DNA of 8,310 nucleotides, taken from NCBI GenBank assembly GCA_900546395.1, contig URDD01000094.1:1-8310 (forward strand). The letters are read 5' to 3'. The translations under genes and the position numbers were made by a program. Positions 7,527 through 8,310 of the stretch are shown piece after piece. How positions within the stretch are numbered: position 1 is the stretch's first letter; each line of letters opens with the position of its first letter. The DNA is from an uncultured Bacteroidales bacterium. GTDB taxonomy: Bacteria > Bacteroidota > Bacteroidia > Bacteroidales > UBA932. The notes beneath the pieces were generated by a model. The model did not search any database. It was not told the DNA's origin and was given only the letters and a program-made list of their open reading frames with translations.

Positions 7527-8309
7527 TCATTGTATTACATATCTGTACATCGCATAGGAATTTATCTTAGGAAGCCTGAATCTTACTTCTCCGTTCCGGT
7601 CAACCGTACACGAAAATTTATCCCCGTCACCAAAAACTGGTTCAAAATGCACGTTTGTTCCCTCATCAAACCAGGTCTTTACAAACTCCGACTGTTTTCC
7701 ATTATTTTCCCTGAAAACAAGGATGTATCCGGAACGGTCATCTTTTACAGACTGGAAACCTGTCCAAGAACGTCCTGACGGCTCCTCTCCTATAGGCAGA
7801 ATTACTCCTGAATGGAAGTCCGGAGCTATAACCTTGTATTTTCGTATAAGTTTCCCTGTAACAAAAGCCTCTTCAGGGAGATTTGAAGCTTCCATCCATG
7901 CAAGAGGCTGCCCTGCCATGGTAATAGCGAAAAGATAATCAAATGAATAATTCGCCGGGGCAAAAGGGTCATTGCCATATTTTTTTTCGTTTCTCCATTT
8001 ATTAAGGAATTCTACCTGTATCTTTTCAGCAGGGACATATCTGGATAACATCCACAGATTTCTTAAAGTTCTGTATGGATAATAATTACCCCAATCCGTG
8101 TATCTGTTCTCAAGAAATATATTGCCGTATTCGTTAAAAAAATGGTAACCGCCCCTACGTCCTGCTGTGGCATCAAGATTAAACAGCACCTCACCGGATG
8201 TCTCAGACAAGACTTTATCGAAAAGCTTCCTCAAATTTGTTTCTGCTGATTTTGTAGGAATGCCAAGCCCGTCAATCTTAAAGACTCTTATACCATATTT
8301 CCTGTACAA
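7527..8309 (-). CDS. GH36-like (clan GH-D) alpha-galactosidase-type protein, C-terminal part; 5' end outside window
   Basis: This is the last 260 codons of a gene that runs in from the right edge. The codon at 8309 is TTG, read here as an internal leucine; the frame is open to the edge and no true start is visible. The visible part begins inside the catalytic barrel. A K-I-D motif near visible residue 13 (FKIDG, codon 8273-8271) fits the nucleophile strand of clan GH-D (GH27/GH36). R69 and D72 in ENRYTDW (D72 codon 8096-8094) fit the R-x-x-D acid/base region. FNLDATAGRRGGYH and TLRNLWMLSRY are further barrel segments. From about residue 165 the sequence becomes beta-rich, as in the C-terminal beta-sandwich of these enzymes, with no extra domain. 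The expected role is hydrolysis of terminal alpha-galactosyl residues, but related clan members cleave other alpha-glycosides, so the substrate is inferred. It stops 3 bases before the next gene and is probably co-transcribed with it. Confidence 0.68.
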   Translation of the reverse strand: MYRKYGIRVFKIDGLGIPTKSAETNLRKLFDKVLSETSGEVLFNLDATAGRRGGYHFFNEYGNIFLENRYTDWGNYYPYRTLRNLWMLSRYVPAEKIQVEFLNKWRNEKKYGNDPFAPANYSFDYLFAITMAGQPLAWMEASNLPEEAFVTGKLIRKYKVIAPDFHSGVILPIGEEPSGRSWTGFQSVKDDRSGYILVFRENNGKQSEFVKTWFDEGTNVHFEPVFGDGDKFSCTVDRNGEVRFRLPKINSYAMYRYVIQ

Positions 8310-8310
8310 T

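Noticed and set aside
7527..8309. GH36-like frame taken as a short complete gene or pseudogene starting at 8309
   Set aside because: The first codon is TTG at the window edge and the translation begins in mid-barrel at the nucleophile strand, so the gene is cut by the window rather than truncated biologically.
1..8310. CRISPR arrays, tRNA or rRNA genes, insertion sequences, riboswitches
   Set aside because: No spaced repeats, transposase motifs or RNA-gene-like segments were seen; about 99 percent of the window is coding in the four minus-strand genes.

Overview
The window looks like part of a polysaccharide-utilisation-type operon from a Bacteroidota bacterium, probably a gut Bacteroidales. 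The reasons are the gene families (large secreted GH2 and GH3 enzymes, a GH2 with the DUF4982-type C-terminus common in Bacteroides, an SGNH/DUF4886-type domain), the AT-leaning base composition, the near absence of Shine-Dalgarno sequences before the starts, and the tight end-to-end gene packing. The genus cannot be fixed from the sequence alone.

Layout: all convincing genes lie on the minus strand, so transcription runs from the right edge to the left. In transcription order they are: (1) the C-terminal 260 codons of a GH36-like (clan GH-D) alpha-galactosidase-type protein that enters from beyond 8310; (2) a 624-aa secreted GH2 of the beta-glucuronidase/beta-galactosidase type (7523-5649); (3) a 995-aa two-domain protein with an SGNH/DUF4886-like esterase domain followed by a complete GH3 beta-glucosidase-type enzyme (5634-2647); (4) an 846-aa secreted GH2 beta-galactosidase (2638-98). 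The gaps are 3, 14 and 8 bases, so one polycistronic message is likely. No promoter is visible; it should lie to the right of the window. Positions 1-97 form the only non-coding stretch. It holds a perfect 9-bp inverted repeat and possibly the first codons of another minus-strand gene.

How the genes work together (inference): all four are exo-acting glycosidase types, and the third may also remove acyl groups. The three complete proteins have Sec-type signal peptides without a lipobox, which points to the periplasm. Together they look like a periplasmic set that strips alpha-galactosyl, beta-galactosyl, beta-glucosyl and possibly beta-glucuronyl residues (and an ester) from a branched plant-type glycan or glycoside. 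No SusC/SusD transporter, endo-acting enzyme or regulator is inside the window, so the substrate cannot be named. The most unusual item is the SGNH-GH3 fusion.
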